Below, in pieces: positions 1 to 9,590 of a stretch of 64,000 nucleotides of DNA; position 1 is the first letter of the stretch, and every line of letters begins with the position of its first letter. The notes below the pieces were generated by a model, which was given only the letters and a program-made list of their open reading frames with translations, did no database searches and was not told where the DNA came from. This DNA is from an uncultured SAR116 cluster alpha proteobacterium. GTDB taxonomy: Bacteria > Pseudomonadota > Alphaproteobacteria > Puniceispirillales > Puniceispirillaceae. The position numbers were made by a program, and so were the translations under genes. The stretch spans positions 1 to 64,000 of the forward strand of contig CACOCY010000007.1 in assembly GCA_902625725.1 (NCBI GenBank), in the 5' to 3' direction.

Positions 1-1169
1 AACGTAAGACCACGAAGTCTGGATTGGATATTCTCCTCTGCTATACCTTTACCTGTTTGCTTGAAAAAGGGCTCTAACATGCCATCAATATGTGACATTG
101 CACCACTTATAGAAATTTTTTTATAAGTGACACCAAGATTATTTGCAAGTAATTCAGCATCAAGTAGGCTAATCTCAGATGTGAATTCAGAGGGCATCAT
201 AATTGCGCTAACTTTTTCAGCGCCAAGAGCATCTGCTGCAAGAACAGCCACTAGAGCTGAATCGATTCCCCCGGACAAACCAAGTACAACACCAGGAAAG
301 TTATTCTTATCTACATAATCTCTTATTCCAATCATTAAAGCGCTATAACAGGAAGCAAGACCCTCATCAGGTTTATGAATCTGTCCAATCAGCCTTGCAC
401 CTTTTATATTAGTATCCAATGTCACCAATGAGACATCCTCTGCGAAACTAGGTAGGTGAGCGACAAGCTCACCACCGACATTCAGCGCAAAAGAATTTCC
501 ATCAAAAATAATTTCATCCTGACCGCCTACAAGATTAAGATAAATAATTGGTAAATTAGTCTCATTCATCCGAGCGATTGCTGTAGCCATTCTGCGATCT
601 TGTTTACCTATTTCAAATGGACTGGCATTCAATGAAATAATAACTTGTGCACCGGTTTCTTGTAATGTCTCACAAATATCAGAAGTCCAGATATCCTCGC
701 AAATAGCTAAACCAAGGCGCCATCCACGAATGGATATTGGTCCTATTCTATCACCTGATACAAAATTACGTTTATCGTCGAAAACACCATAATTTGGTAG
801 ATTAATCTTGTCATAATGGTGAGCTATTTTTCCGTCCTCTAAAACGAAAAGAGAATTATACAGAACACCATCCTGCTTTCTTGGTGCCCCAACTATTATC
901 GCAGGTTTCTCACCTTTTGTGTGAGTTGCTAATTCATAAAGAGCAGCCTGAATCTCAGCCATAAAATCATTGCGGTACACTAAATCGTCACAGGGGTATC
1001 CCGCAAGGTACATTTCGGGTGTTATCATTATATCCGCACCTAAATTAATTGCTTTGTTATGAGCGGAAATTAATTTTTCTTTATTTGTCCTCACATTCCC
1101 TAGATGCGGGTTAAGCTGGGCCATTGCAATGGACAGTTTATCGGTGTTTTTTAAATCATCTCTGTTCAT
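1..1169 (-). CDS. nadE: NAD+ synthase, glutamine-hydrolysing (3' end beyond window)
   Basis: Glutamine-dependent NAD+ synthetase, the last step of NAD+ synthesis: it amidates deaminated NAD using ATP and glutamine. I translated the minus strand from the ATG at 1169 and it stays open to base 1, giving about 389 codons; the C-terminus is cut off by the window edge. The N-terminal nitrilase-type glutaminase half shows the Glu/Lys/Cys set at about E52 (in TPEMYLAGYP), K121 and C157 (in AICEDIW). The synthetase half starts with the ATP-pyrophosphatase loop SGGIDS at about 299-304. The ATG overlaps the pncB stop codon as ATGA, so the two are translationally coupled in a nicotinate-to-NAD operon. 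Confidence 0.95.
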   Translation of the reverse strand, partial: MNRDDLKNTDKLSIAMAQLNPHLGNVRTNKEKLISAHNKAINLGADIMITPEMYLAGYPCDDLVYRNDFMAEIQAALYELATHTKGEKPAIIVGAPRKQDGVLYNSLFVLEDGKIAHHYDKINLPNYGVFDDKRNFVSGDRIGPISIRGWRLGLAICEDIWTSDICETLQETGAQVIISLNASPFEIGKQDRRMATAIARMNETNLPIIYLNLVGGQDEIIFDGNSFALNVGGELVAHLPSFAEDVSLVTLDTNIKGARLIGQIHKPDEGLASCYSALMIGIRDYVDKNNFPGVVLGLSGGIDSALVAVLAADALGAEKVSAIMMPSEFTSEISLLDAELLANNLGVTYKKISISGAMSHIDGMLEPFFKQTGKGIAEENIQSRLRGLT

Positions 1170-2314
1170 ATTTGCTCGCCATTATCAGGATCTGAATTTC
1201 GAGAAAATAAAAATTCTCTTCCAATTTTTACGTGAGGGTTACCGTTATAGGAGATAATATCAGCGGTAGCATAGGTATCTGACCAATTAGATGGTAAATA
1301 AGAACCTGTGCCAATTATGTCTACTGGAGCCTTTGCTAGAGAAAACACACGACATTTATCGGGACTAAACCCACTTGAGGCAACAATTTTGACTTTATTA
1401 AATCCGACTTTATTCAGCTGCTCACGCATGTGCCAAATAGCAGAAGCAGAAACACCAGTCCCCATTAAATACTTGAGTTCTTGTTCACTTCTATATCCAC
1501 GTATTGCATCTGGAACATTTCTGTCTAAAACTGCATAGGATTCTTGAGTATCTAACCCTTGCACAAATCTACCACCATGGGTGTCGATTCTAACAGACAG
1601 CTGACCGGTTTCAACTAATTTTGGGAATGCTTTTGCCACAGAAATGGCATCATCAATTTCATGTCCATAATAATCTACAAGCACCGTTAATGAACGCTTT
1701 GGAAAGGTTTTATGAAAAAGCTCTGCTGCCTTTAGAGTACTTCCTGCATAACCAATTAATGCATGTGGCATAGTTCCCATGCCGTGCTTCATTCCAAAGA
1801 AATGTGAGGTGGCTTCAGCCGCACACCCTATAAATCCTACAGCATCATTTTTTGAAATGGCTTTCTTTGAACCAACAGAAGCACCATATGCCATTAATTC
1901 GGCCATTTCAGTCCCTGCACAATGACGTGCATCCATTGCTATAAAGCCCACATTTGGAAGTTCTATAGACATGTGATAAGCATTATATGCAGCAACACAT
2001 GCTGCTCCCAATTTTTGTAAAAAAATTGTTTCCAAATCTACTAGAGCAACCATGCTGCCAGATATATAGAACATAGGTTCACCAGCGCCAACCCATGCAC
2101 CCTCTTTGAATAGTTTTTCAATTTTTACCGAAACACCTCGTTCGTCGGTTATTTTGAGTAGCCAATCAATTGCTAATTTTGACGCAAGAGTCACAGGTCT
2201 GCGCATAAACACTGCGTAAGTTACATAAGCATCACCATTTTCTTGCACTATCTTTCGCGTTAGATTAAAATAACTATCAGTATAACGCGGATGCAATTGT
2301 CTATCTGGCCACAT
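1166..2314 (-). CDS. pncB: Nicotinate phosphoribosyltransferase
   Basis: Converts nicotinate and PRPP to nicotinate mononucleotide, the first step of the Preiss-Handler salvage route. The 382-residue protein shows the family's hallmark stretches: the RRPVTLASK region, AMDARHCAGTEM, and the segment with RIDTHGGRFVQG and ASSGFSPDK before the GTGSYLP phosphate-binding loop. An in-frame TTG lies 9 bases upstream at 2323, but the ATG at 2314 is the more ordinary start. Its stop overlaps the nadE start, so it feeds the enzyme encoded next. It belongs to the shorter NAPRTase type rather than the E. coli type. Upstream aroG ends only about 44 bases away on the same strand. Confidence 0.93.
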   Translation of the reverse strand: MWPDRQLHPRYTDSYFNLTRKIVQENGDAYVTYAVFMRRPVTLASKLAIDWLLKITDERGVSVKIEKLFKEGAWVGAGEPMFYISGSMVALVDLETIFLQKLGAACVAAYNAYHMSIELPNVGFIAMDARHCAGTEMAELMAYGASVGSKKAISKNDAVGFIGCAAEATSHFFGMKHGMGTMPHALIGYAGSTLKAAELFHKTFPKRSLTVLVDYYGHEIDDAISVAKAFPKLVETGQLSVRIDTHGGRFVQGLDTQESYAVLDRNVPDAIRGYRSEQELKYLMGTGVSASAIWHMREQLNKVGFNKVKIVASSGFSPDKCRVFSLAKAPVDIIGTGSYLPSNWSDTYATADIISYNGNPHVKIGREFLFSRNSDPDNGEQI

Positions 2315-2358
2315 CTTGGTCAATGTTCTAATACCCCACCCTTATCACGAGAAGATAG

Positions 2359-3738
2359 CTATATAGCCTGCAATATTCCAGCAGATTGATCGCGACGCTT
2401 TTTCATTAAATTCGCAATTAGAAATGCTAGCTCAAGTGACTGGCTTGCATTAAGTCTGGGATCACAATGAGTATGATATCTATCACCGAGTGACTCTTCC
2501 GTTACAGAAACAACACCACCAACGCATTCTGTTACGTTTTGTCCTGTCATCTCAAAGTGAATACCTCCAGGATAGGTTCCAACCTCATCGTGAGCAGCAA
2601 AAAAACCTTCAACCTCTCTCATTATATCTTCAATTCGACGTGTTTTATATCCAGAACTTGCTTTAACCGTGTTTCCATGCATTGGGTCGCAGCACCACAC
2701 CACGATTGCACCAGAATTTTTTACCGCTCGTAATAAAGTTGGTAATTTTGCTAAAACTTGGTTTGCCCCCATTCTTGCGATTAACGTTAATCTACCAGGT
2801 ATGTTTTCTGGGTTAAGAATATCTATTAATTTTAACAAATCATCTGCCTCAAGAGAGGGTCCGCATTTAAGTCCAATGGGATTGGCAATACCACGCATAT
2901 ATTCTACGTGAGCACCATCAACTTGGCGAGTGCGGTCTCCAATCCAAACCATGTGTGCTGACGTTGTGAATAGCTCTTTTTCATCTGTGATTGTATCCTT
3001 ACGTGTCATTGCTTCTTCGTAATTAAGCAATAAAGCTTCATGACTTGTATAAAATTCAGTTTCCATTAAAGCTCGTGTATTACTTGAGTGAATTCCACAA
3101 GCGGCCATAAATTGGAGACATTCCCCAATTTTTTCAGATAATTGTTCGAATTTCTTTGATTGGGCTGTATCTTTAACATAATCGCTATTCCAACTATGCA
3201 CCTGATTTAAATTTGCCATGCCTCCTTGCGAGAATGCTCTCAATAAATTCAAGGTTGCAGCTGAATGTTCATATACATTTAGCAACCTTGTTGGATCAGG
3301 ACGCCTGCTAACATCATTAAACTCAATTCCATTAACCATATCACCACGGTAAGAAGGTAGCTCAAGGCCGTCAATTATTTCTGTGGGTGCAGAACGAGGT
3401 TTAGCAAACTGGCCTGCCATCCTGCCAACTTTTACAATAGGTAATCCTGCCCCAAAAGTTAATGCAACCGCCATTTGCAGAATTACTTTGAAACTATCTC
3501 TAATATTATCAGCGCTATATTCCGCAAAACTTTCTGCACAGTCTCCACCCTGAAGTAAAAACGCACTACCTTTAGCAACTTGCCCAAGCTCGTTACGTAG
3601 TTTCTGCACTTCACCAGCAAAGACAAGCGGAGGACGTTTTTCAAGGTTTTTTTCAACAGCTTGAAGGGCAGTTGCATCAGGATATTCTGGCACTTGAGTA
3701 ATGGGGAGTTCACGCCAGCTATTTGGTTGCCATTTCAT
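2359..3738 (-). CDS. aroG: 3-deoxy-7-phosphoheptulonate synthase, class II (plant type)
   Basis: DAHP synthase, which condenses phosphoenolpyruvate with erythrose 4-phosphate to open the shikimate pathway. The 459-residue protein is the class II type: it starts with the typical WxPxSWR-like segment, has the metal-ligand cysteine in [11 protein letters not shown] (about C67), DPMHGNT with the metal-binding histidine, [11 protein letters not shown] with the glutamate, and [17 protein letters not shown] with the aspartate near the C-terminus. This class is unrelated in sequence to E. coli AroF/G/H; the symbol aroG follows the mycobacterial use and may be written aroF or aroH elsewhere. It lies in the same direction as gor upstream and pncB-nadE downstream. 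Confidence 0.95.
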   Translation of the reverse strand: MKWQPNSWRELPITQVPEYPDATALQAVEKNLEKRPPLVFAGEVQKLRNELGQVAKGSAFLLQGGDCAESFAEYSADNIRDSFKVILQMAVALTFGAGLPIVKVGRMAGQFAKPRSAPTEIIDGLELPSYRGDMVNGIEFNDVSRRPDPTRLLNVYEHSAATLNLLRAFSQGGMANLNQVHSWNSDYVKDTAQSKKFEQLSEKIGECLQFMAACGIHSSNTRALMETEFYTSHEALLLNYEEAMTRKDTITDEKELFTTSAHMVWIGDRTRQVDGAHVEYMRGIANPIGLKCGPSLEADDLLKLIDILNPENIPGRLTLIARMGANQVLAKLPTLLRAVKNSGAIVVWCCDPMHGNTVKASSGYKTRRIEDIMREVEGFFAAHDEVGTYPGGIHFEMTGQNVTECVGGVVSVTEESLGDRYHTHCDPRLNASQSLELAFLIANLMKKRRDQSAGILQAI

Positions 3739-3915
3739 ACCAACACCTTTATTTATAAAATCTTTTTACTCAAACCAAATTAATCAATTTCATTGTAACC
3801 AGAATGTACTGTTTTGCTTAGCTAAATGCAATAAAGTTACTATTTTTAATCTTTATTTTGTTTCGCTAAACCTTATTGTAAAATCCAAATAAGAGTTTCT
3901 CCATATTGCATAACA

Positions 3916-5271
3916 TCATGCTCTAGGCGTCCTCATCGTCACAAATTCTTCGGCGGAAGTTGGATGAATCCCAATAGTGGCGTCAAAATCAGATTTTTTT
4001 GCACCCATTTTTATAGCAATTGCAATACCTTGCATAATCTCTGCACAATCAGGACCGACCATATGTGCACCAATTACTTTATCAGTTTTTTGCTCTACCA
4101 CCAATTTCATATAGCTTTGCTCAGAGCGCCCAGAAATTGTATTTTTCATAGCATTAAATCGTGACTCAAAAATTTGTATATTTATATTATTCTGCAGAGC
4201 CTGTTCTTCTGTCAAACCAACACAAGATATTGGTGGCTGGCTAAATACAGCAGAAGCAACTGGATCATGAGACATTACTGTTGGTTTGTTTCCATAAAAA
4301 TTATCTGCAAAAGCATGCCCTTCCCCAATAGCAACCGGTGTTAAACTTATTCTATTTGTGACGTCTCCTATTGCAAAAATTGATGGTATGGAAGTCTGTC
4401 CATCTTCAGCGACAACAATTTGTCCAGCATCTCCTGTCTTTACGCCTATTTCTTTTAGCCCTAAATTCGCCGTATTCGGATTTCGACCTGTTGCTGCTAA
4501 AAGCTGGTTGGCCTCTATAATTTTTTTATTATCTAAAAATATAGTAAGCCTATTAGATTTTTTCTGAACTTTAGTTATCGAACTGTTGGAATGAAGCATT
4601 ATACCTCTCTTAGGAAGACATTTAGCAATGTGTTCTCTTACATCGTCATCAAAGCCACGAAGAGGAAAGTCACTTCTATAAACCAAATGAGTATTGCTTC
4701 CGAGTGCTGCAAATATACCTGCAAATTCTAATGCTATATAGCCGCCACCCTGAATTACGATTGTTTCTGGCAGCTGATTTAAATCTAACGCCTCATTTGA
4801 GGTTATAGCGTTTTCTGCCAACCCTTCAATGTCAAGAATGTTTGGTACGCCGCCGACTGCTATTAGAATTCTTTGTGTAGATAATGTCTTACCATTTACC
4901 AGCACCTCATTAGGCCCAGTAATGGTTGCATTACCTGCAATAAATTCCACACCTGCATTTTCGATTAACTCTCTATAAATCCCTTCGAGCCGATGGATTT
5001 CGTCATTTTTAGCAGCTATAAGTGAACCCCAATTATGCTGCAAACCATCTATCCGCCAGCCAAATCCTTCAGCATCAGAAGCCTCATGAGCGAAACTAGC
5101 ACCATATACAAGCAACTTTTTTGGTACACATCCTCTAATAACGCATGTACCGCCTAGACGGTCTTTTTCAATTATCGCGACGCTAGCCCCGTATGAGGCT
5201 GCTACCCTGCTAGCCCTAACTCCTCCCGAGCCTGCACCAATTACAATTAAATCATAATTATATTTCGCCAT
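3916..5271 (-). CDS. gor: Glutathione-disulfide reductase
   Basis: NADPH-dependent flavoprotein that keeps glutathione reduced in the cytoplasm. It has the N-terminal FAD fold (GAGSGGVRASR), the redox-active cysteine pair in GGTCVIRGCVPKK (C43, C48), the central NADPH fold (IQGGGYIALEFAG), the second FAD contact (IFAIGDVT) and the C-terminal dimer domain with the catalytic HPTSAEEF. The VIRGCVPKK wording separates glutathione reductase from lipoamide dehydrogenase, which has NxGCIPSK. Length (451) is normal. AGGA lies 7 bases before the ATG at 5271. Confidence 0.95.
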   Translation of the reverse strand: MAKYNYDLIVIGAGSGGVRASRVAASYGASVAIIEKDRLGGTCVIRGCVPKKLLVYGASFAHEASDAEGFGWRIDGLQHNWGSLIAAKNDEIHRLEGIYRELIENAGVEFIAGNATITGPNEVLVNGKTLSTQRILIAVGGVPNILDIEGLAENAITSNEALDLNQLPETIVIQGGGYIALEFAGIFAALGSNTHLVYRSDFPLRGFDDDVREHIAKCLPKRGIMLHSNSSITKVQKKSNRLTIFLDNKKIIEANQLLAATGRNPNTANLGLKEIGVKTGDAGQIVVAEDGQTSIPSIFAIGDVTNRISLTPVAIGEGHAFADNFYGNKPTVMSHDPVASAVFSQPPISCVGLTEEQALQNNINIQIFESRFNAMKNTISGRSEQSYMKLVVEQKTDKVIGAHMVGPDCAEIMQGIAIAIKMGAKKSDFDATIGIHPTSAEEFVTMRTPRA

Positions 5272-5544
5272 TATTAATCCTGCTTACTTCTCAACTAAAT
5301 GCATCTCTAATACCTTTTTAAATGTTAGTTGTCGAGAAAGCTTATGCTCAGTAAAAGGAAATTTATTTAAAGGAGAAAAAATAAAAATTGAAGTTTTTAG
5401 TTAAAAATTGAGCCAATCTCTAATATACAATACTTTAATTTTTTCACAAAAGTAGATTGGCAAAACAGAAAATCGATGCTTATCTATATTCCAAATTGAA
5501 ATTAGCTAATTTCTGAAGATTAGTTACTAACTCAGGGAATGACC

Positions 5545-7497
5545 ATGACAGCCCAATCCAAATTATGGCAACCGACACAATCAGAAATAGAGAAAACAGA
5601 ATTAACTGATTTCGCAAATTGGGTGAAAACTCATCATGGATTTGACTGGGAAAAACGATACGAAGACTTATGGTCTTGGTCAGTAGAATATCCAGAGTTA
5701 TTTTGGGACTCCATTTGGCGATGGCATAGTGTTCTTGGAAACAAAGGTAACAAGATCCTGATTAACAAAGATAAGCTTCCAGGCGCTCAATTCTTTCCAG
5801 ATGCTACCTTAAATTTCGCCGAAAACTTATTACAAAATGCTAATGACCAGCTTGCACTTTCAAGTCATCACGAAAATGGCAAAGTTGAAACTCTCACAAG
5901 AAGAGAATTAAAAAAGAATGTGCTAGCACTAGCTGGTTGGATGAAATCACAAGGTCTTGGCAAAGGAGACAGGGTAGCTGCATATATCCCAAACATTCAA
6001 CAGGCTGTAGTAACTATGCTGGCAGCAGCATCACTTGGGGCGATCTATTCAAGTTGTTCACCTGATTTTGGTTTTAATGGTGTATTTGATCGTTTTAGTC
6101 AAATCGAGCCTAGATTATTGATTACTGTTGATGGTTATTTCTATGCAGGGAAAAAAATAAGCAGAGTAGATATTGTTCTCCAACTTAAAGAGAAGATGCC
6201 AAGTCTTAAGCATATTTTGGTTCATGATTATTCAGGTAATGCATCCGATTTAATTTCCAAACAAGATATAACATTATATTCAAACGCACTCAAACATCCT
6301 CCTTTAAGAAAATTCATTCCTTGTAATTTTAATGATCCATTATATATATTGTATTCTTCAGGAACCACAGGCATACCAAAATGCATAGTACACAGCATTG
6401 GTGGCACACTGCTTCAACATATTAAAGAACATAGGCTTCATTCAAATATAAAAAAAAATGCAGCTGTATTTTATTTTACAACCTGTGGATGGATGATGTG
6501 GAATTGGCTTGTTTCTGCACTTGCAACAGAGGCAAAAATAGTTTTGTTTGAAGGAAATCCATTTTTTCCAAATGCAGAAAGAATTTGGAAAATGGCGGAA
6601 TCAGAAAATCTTTATCTACTTGGAACGTCTGCAAAATTTATCGATGCATCGAGGAAATCCGGTGTAAGGCCAAATATGATAGCGGATTTAAAGAACCTTA
6701 AAGTAATCTGCTCAACGGGTTCACCGCTCAACTCAGAGGGTTTTGATTTTATTTATAATCATGTTAATGGCAATCTTCAACTTGCTTCTATATCTGGTGG
6801 AACGGATATCGTCTCCTGTTTTGTTCTCGGTTGCCCGATCAGGCCTGTGTATACTGGTGAGATCCAATGTAAAGGTCTAGGAATGGATGTAGTAATTCTA
6901 TCAGATGAAGGAAAAATTCTGTATGGGGAACAAGGCGAGCTTTGCTGTAAGTCTGCTTTTCCATCCATGCCAATCGGATTTTGGAATGATCCTGATGGAA
7001 GTAAATATAAAGCTGCTTACTTCGAAACGTTTGATAATATTTGGCGACATGGCGACTGGGCCACTCTCACAGAAAATGATGGCATAATTATTCACGGAAG
7101 GTCCGATGCAACTTTAAACCCTGGTGGCGTGCGAATAGGCACTGCAGAAATATACCGACCTGTTGAGGCTTTGGATGAAGTAGTAGAAGCACTGGTGGTT
7201 GGACAGACAATTAACAATGATGTCCGAATTATTTTATTTGTAAGATTAAGAGATGACATGATTCTAAATGATGATTTACAGGATAAACTTAAAAAGGAGA
7301 TAAGGGCAAAAGCAACTCCGAGGCATGTGCCAGAAGTGATATGTGCCGTTAAGGATATTCCGCGCACTCGTTCTGGAAAAATTACGGAACTTGCAGTTCG
7401 TGATATAATACATAACAAACCTGTAAAAAATACAGAAGCTCTCGCAAACCCTGAGGCATTAGCTTTATTTTATAATTTACCGGAACTTTTGGGTTAG
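5545..7497 (+). CDS. aacS: Acetoacetyl-CoA synthetase
   Basis: Acyl-adenylate-forming ligase that activates acetoacetate to acetoacetyl-CoA, usually in ketone-body or polyhydroxybutyrate use. The N-terminus (LWQPTQSEIEKTELTDF, then WSVEYPELFWDSIWRW) is that of acetoacetate-CoA ligase rather than acetyl-CoA synthetase. The nucleotide loop YSSGTTGIPKCIVHS and the C-terminal lysine motif in PRTRSGKITELAVRD are present. Two in-frame ATGs exist: AGGGA touches the one at 5539 but lies 6 bases before the one at 5545, so 5545 is chosen (650 residues). It stands alone between divergent gor and the convergent unknown gene at 7527. Confidence 0.93.
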   Translation: MTAQSKLWQPTQSEIEKTELTDFANWVKTHHGFDWEKRYEDLWSWSVEYPELFWDSIWRWHSVLGNKGNKILINKDKLPGAQFFPDATLNFAENLLQNANDQLALSSHHENGKVETLTRRELKKNVLALAGWMKSQGLGKGDRVAAYIPNIQQAVVTMLAAASLGAIYSSCSPDFGFNGVFDRFSQIEPRLLITVDGYFYAGKKISRVDIVLQLKEKMPSLKHILVHDYSGNASDLISKQDITLYSNALKHPPLRKFIPCNFNDPLYILYSSGTTGIPKCIVHSIGGTLLQHIKEHRLHSNIKKNAAVFYFTTCGWMMWNWLVSALATEAKIVLFEGNPFFPNAERIWKMAESENLYLLGTSAKFIDASRKSGVRPNMIADLKNLKVICSTGSPLNSEGFDFIYNHVNGNLQLASISGGTDIVSCFVLGCPIRPVYTGEIQCKGLGMDVVILSDEGKILYGEQGELCCKSAFPSMPIGFWNDPDGSKYKAAYFETFDNIWRHGDWATLTENDGIIIHGRSDATLNPGGVRIGTAEIYRPVEALDEVVEALVVGQTINNDVRIILFVRLRDDMILNDDLQDKLKKEIRAKATPRHVPEVICAVKDIPRTRSGKITELAVRDIIHNKPVKNTEALANPEALALFYNLPELLG

Positions 7498-7526
7498 CGG
7501 CTCATCGTCTATTTCCTCAGATAGTC

Positions 7527-8030
7527 TCACCGTTTTTGACGAATGAACTCATGTAACGCACTTGAATTAGCAAAACGCTTTTTATTTTTTTTAAGAAACG
7601 GGATTTGCGACGCAAGTGCACTGTCTTCAGCCTTTTTTAAATCATGTTCATTTGGAAATGGCCCCATTGGCTGAGGTTCACATATATGAGCAATGTATGT
7701 ATGATTAGCGCTTACCCTATCAGCTTTTGCTTTAAATTTTGATTTTTGCCCAACAGGCCATTTTTCACGAAGAATAAGTAATAACACGTATCCCTGGGCA
7801 TCCGTATCTAATGTCTCTAAAATGAAGGACTCAGCTACAAATTTAATGTCTTCTTTGATTTCATGAGTTAAATTTTCCTCCGCAATTAAATCAAGCATAG
7901 TTCCAAGCCAATTAAGTTGATCTTCTATTTCGCTAGGAACTTGCAACGCATCACGCTTATTTGTAGTCTGGACATTGAATGTCTCAATTTGGCTTTCGCC
8001 CATTACAGAAACTATAAAGCTATCTGACAT
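7527..8030 (-). CDS. Hypothetical protein, 167 aa
   Basis: I do not recognise this protein. It has no signal peptide or membrane segment and looks soluble, with an acidic helical middle (about residues 30-75) and a basic tail with KKNKKRF and IRQKR. The region around YIAHICEPQPMGPFPNEHDLKKAEDSA may be a conserved core. It is convergent with the acetoacetyl-CoA synthetase gene (30 bases between stops) and divergent from the alkA-like gene, so it is probably a single-gene unit. Codon use looks like the neighbours, and the 167-codon open frame has no competing frame, so it is likely real. Confidence 0.7.
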   Translation of the reverse strand: MSDSFIVSVMGESQIETFNVQTTNKRDALQVPSEIEDQLNWLGTMLDLIAEENLTHEIKEDIKFVAESFILETLDTDAQGYVLLLILREKWPVGQKSKFKAKADRVSANHTYIAHICEPQPMGPFPNEHDLKKAEDSALASQIPFLKKNKKRFANSSALHEFIRQKR

Positions 8031-8122
8031 TCATATTACCTTTCGAAATAAATCAATTAAACGGAGTACCCTTATAATGCCAAAAGCAGAAAATCAAATT
8101 TTAATTTATTATACCAAATAAG

Positions 8123-8758
8123 ATGATGTCAAAAACACTCAAATTTACAATGCTAGAGGCGGTAGATAAATTAGCAGAACTCGACGCAGATGTTAAAAAA
8201 GCTGTGAAAAATTATGGGTACCCAGAGGATAGAATGATGCCCGCCTCTTTTGAAACACTTATTCGTATAATTATTGGACAACAAATATCTAGACAAGTTG
8301 CGGATACACTTTGGAATAGATTGAATGAACAAAATCTTCTATATCCCAGTGACTTTACTAGTATAAAGGAAGAAAGATTAATGCGGGTGGGTTTATCACG
8401 CAGAAAGTCTGAGTATATAATTGGAATTGCGAACGCGATAACTGAAGGAAAGCTAGATATTAAGCTACTAAGCCAAAAAACCGGCAAAAAAATAAAAGAA
8501 CAGCTTACCTCTTTCAGAGGAATTGGTGCTTGGACTGCTGATAATTTCCGTCTCTTTGCAATGCAGGATTTTGATGCATGGCCAGGTGGTGATTTAGCAT
8601 TGCAAGAGGCAATGAAGATCTTAAAAAAGTTACCTGAAAGACCATCCAGTTCACAAATGAGTGAAATAGCTGAAAAATGGTTTCCCTACCGTGGTGCAGG
8701 CGCGTTAATGCTTTGGCATTTATATGCTAATACTCGAGGCAATAGAAGACCAATTTAA
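8123..8758 (+). CDS. alkA: DNA-3-methyladenine glycosylase, AlkA-type
   Basis: Base-excision repair glycosylase that removes alkylated purines and leaves an abasic site. It has a helix-hairpin-helix GPD fold: IIGQQISRQVA (about 51-60), the hairpin FRGIGAWTADNFRLFA (about 131-146), and the catalytic aspartate in WPGGDLAL (about D157). No C-terminal iron-sulfur cysteine cluster is present, which excludes Nth and MutY. At 211 residues it is the short form lacking the N-terminal domain of E. coli AlkA. The start is either of two adjacent ATGs (8123 or 8126). The next gene, on the other strand, is an SRAP protein that acts on abasic sites. Confidence 0.9.
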   Translation: MMSKTLKFTMLEAVDKLAELDADVKKAVKNYGYPEDRMMPASFETLIRIIIGQQISRQVADTLWNRLNEQNLLYPSDFTSIKEERLMRVGLSRRKSEYIIGIANAITEGKLDIKLLSQKTGKKIKEQLTSFRGIGAWTADNFRLFAMQDFDAWPGGDLALQEAMKILKKLPERPSSSQMSEIAEKWFPYRGAGALMLWHLYANTRGNRRPI

Positions 8759-8821
8759 ACAGGAATACGCTTTTTTATAAAACCTAAAAAATATCTGAGC
8801 ATCTTAATTCAATAAGTTCAA

Positions 8822-9451
8822 TTAGGGATTAGATAAGGGTTTGATGAGATTAGCATTATCATTGACAATATTACCAACTTTTGATGAGACAATATGCCAT
8901 TTAAGGAAATGACTCTCAGGGGGATTTAAATGAGCTTTCTGAATATCTTGAACATTTGTAAGCCAATCTGCCCAGAATTTTTGCTGCATAAGTACGGGTG
9001 TTCTATTATGAAGTTTCGCAAGCGCGCCTGTCGCAGAAGCTGTAATGATTACGAAAGAATAGCCTGTCTCTTCTTTGAGGCGCAGTCCTGCAAATGCCAT
9101 CACCCGATTATCTCTTAAACTGACATAATAAGGTGTTTTATTAACGTCCCACTCAAACCAACCGGATGCCAAAACAAGACATCTGGAATTTTTAAATGCC
9201 TCCCTGAACAATGGTTTCTGCTTGATTGTCTCTGAACGCGCATTGATTATCCTTTTTTTTAAACTTGATTGCAAAAAGCCGAATTTATCCTGACTTTTTA
9301 GGCAAAAATTTTGACTATTATCACATACAATTGTCAAACTAGTTTGAGAAGGCGCAATATTCCAGCGGTTCGGATAATTTAGTTCCGTTTTGAGTTCAAA
9401 ACGATGCATTAATTCTTCATTTGTAGTAGTTAAGGCAAATCGTCCACACAT
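8822..9451 (-). CDS. SRAP domain protein (YedK/HMCES family, abasic-site shield)
   Basis: SOS-response-associated peptidase family. Family members use the alpha-amino and thiol groups of Cys2 to form a covalent crosslink with abasic sites in single-stranded DNA. The family's catalytic set is visible: Cys2 in MCGRFAL, NARSET, the glutamate of SGWFEW, and the histidine of LHNRTPVLM. The start is fixed by chemistry: Met must be followed directly by the catalytic Cys, so the ATG at 9451 is used rather than the in-frame TTG two codons earlier. Length is 209 residues. It is convergent with the alkA-like glycosylase gene, 63 bases between ends. Confidence 0.93.
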   Translation of the reverse strand: MCGRFALTTTNEELMHRFELKTELNYPNRWNIAPSQTSLTIVCDNSQNFCLKSQDKFGFLQSSLKKRIINARSETIKQKPLFREAFKNSRCLVLASGWFEWDVNKTPYYVSLRDNRVMAFAGLRLKEETGYSFVIITASATGALAKLHNRTPVLMQQKFWADWLTNVQDIQKAHLNPPESHFLKWHIVSSKVGNIVNDNANLIKPLSNP

Positions 9452-9590
9452 TGTCAATTAATCCTATCTCATTTATATTTTAGCTTGTAGAATAACACAA
9501 ATGAATGACTAAAGAGTCTCATATATCAAATTTTAAAACAATATGTAAAACGTAGAATCTGCTCTCTATCCTCTCAAAAAAAACATAAAC

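Noticed and set aside
3866-3904. 12-codon ORF MEKLLFGFYNKV upstream of the DAHP synthase gene, possible aromatic leader
   Set aside because: Only two Phe and one Tyr, no ribosome site and no terminator-like structure after it.
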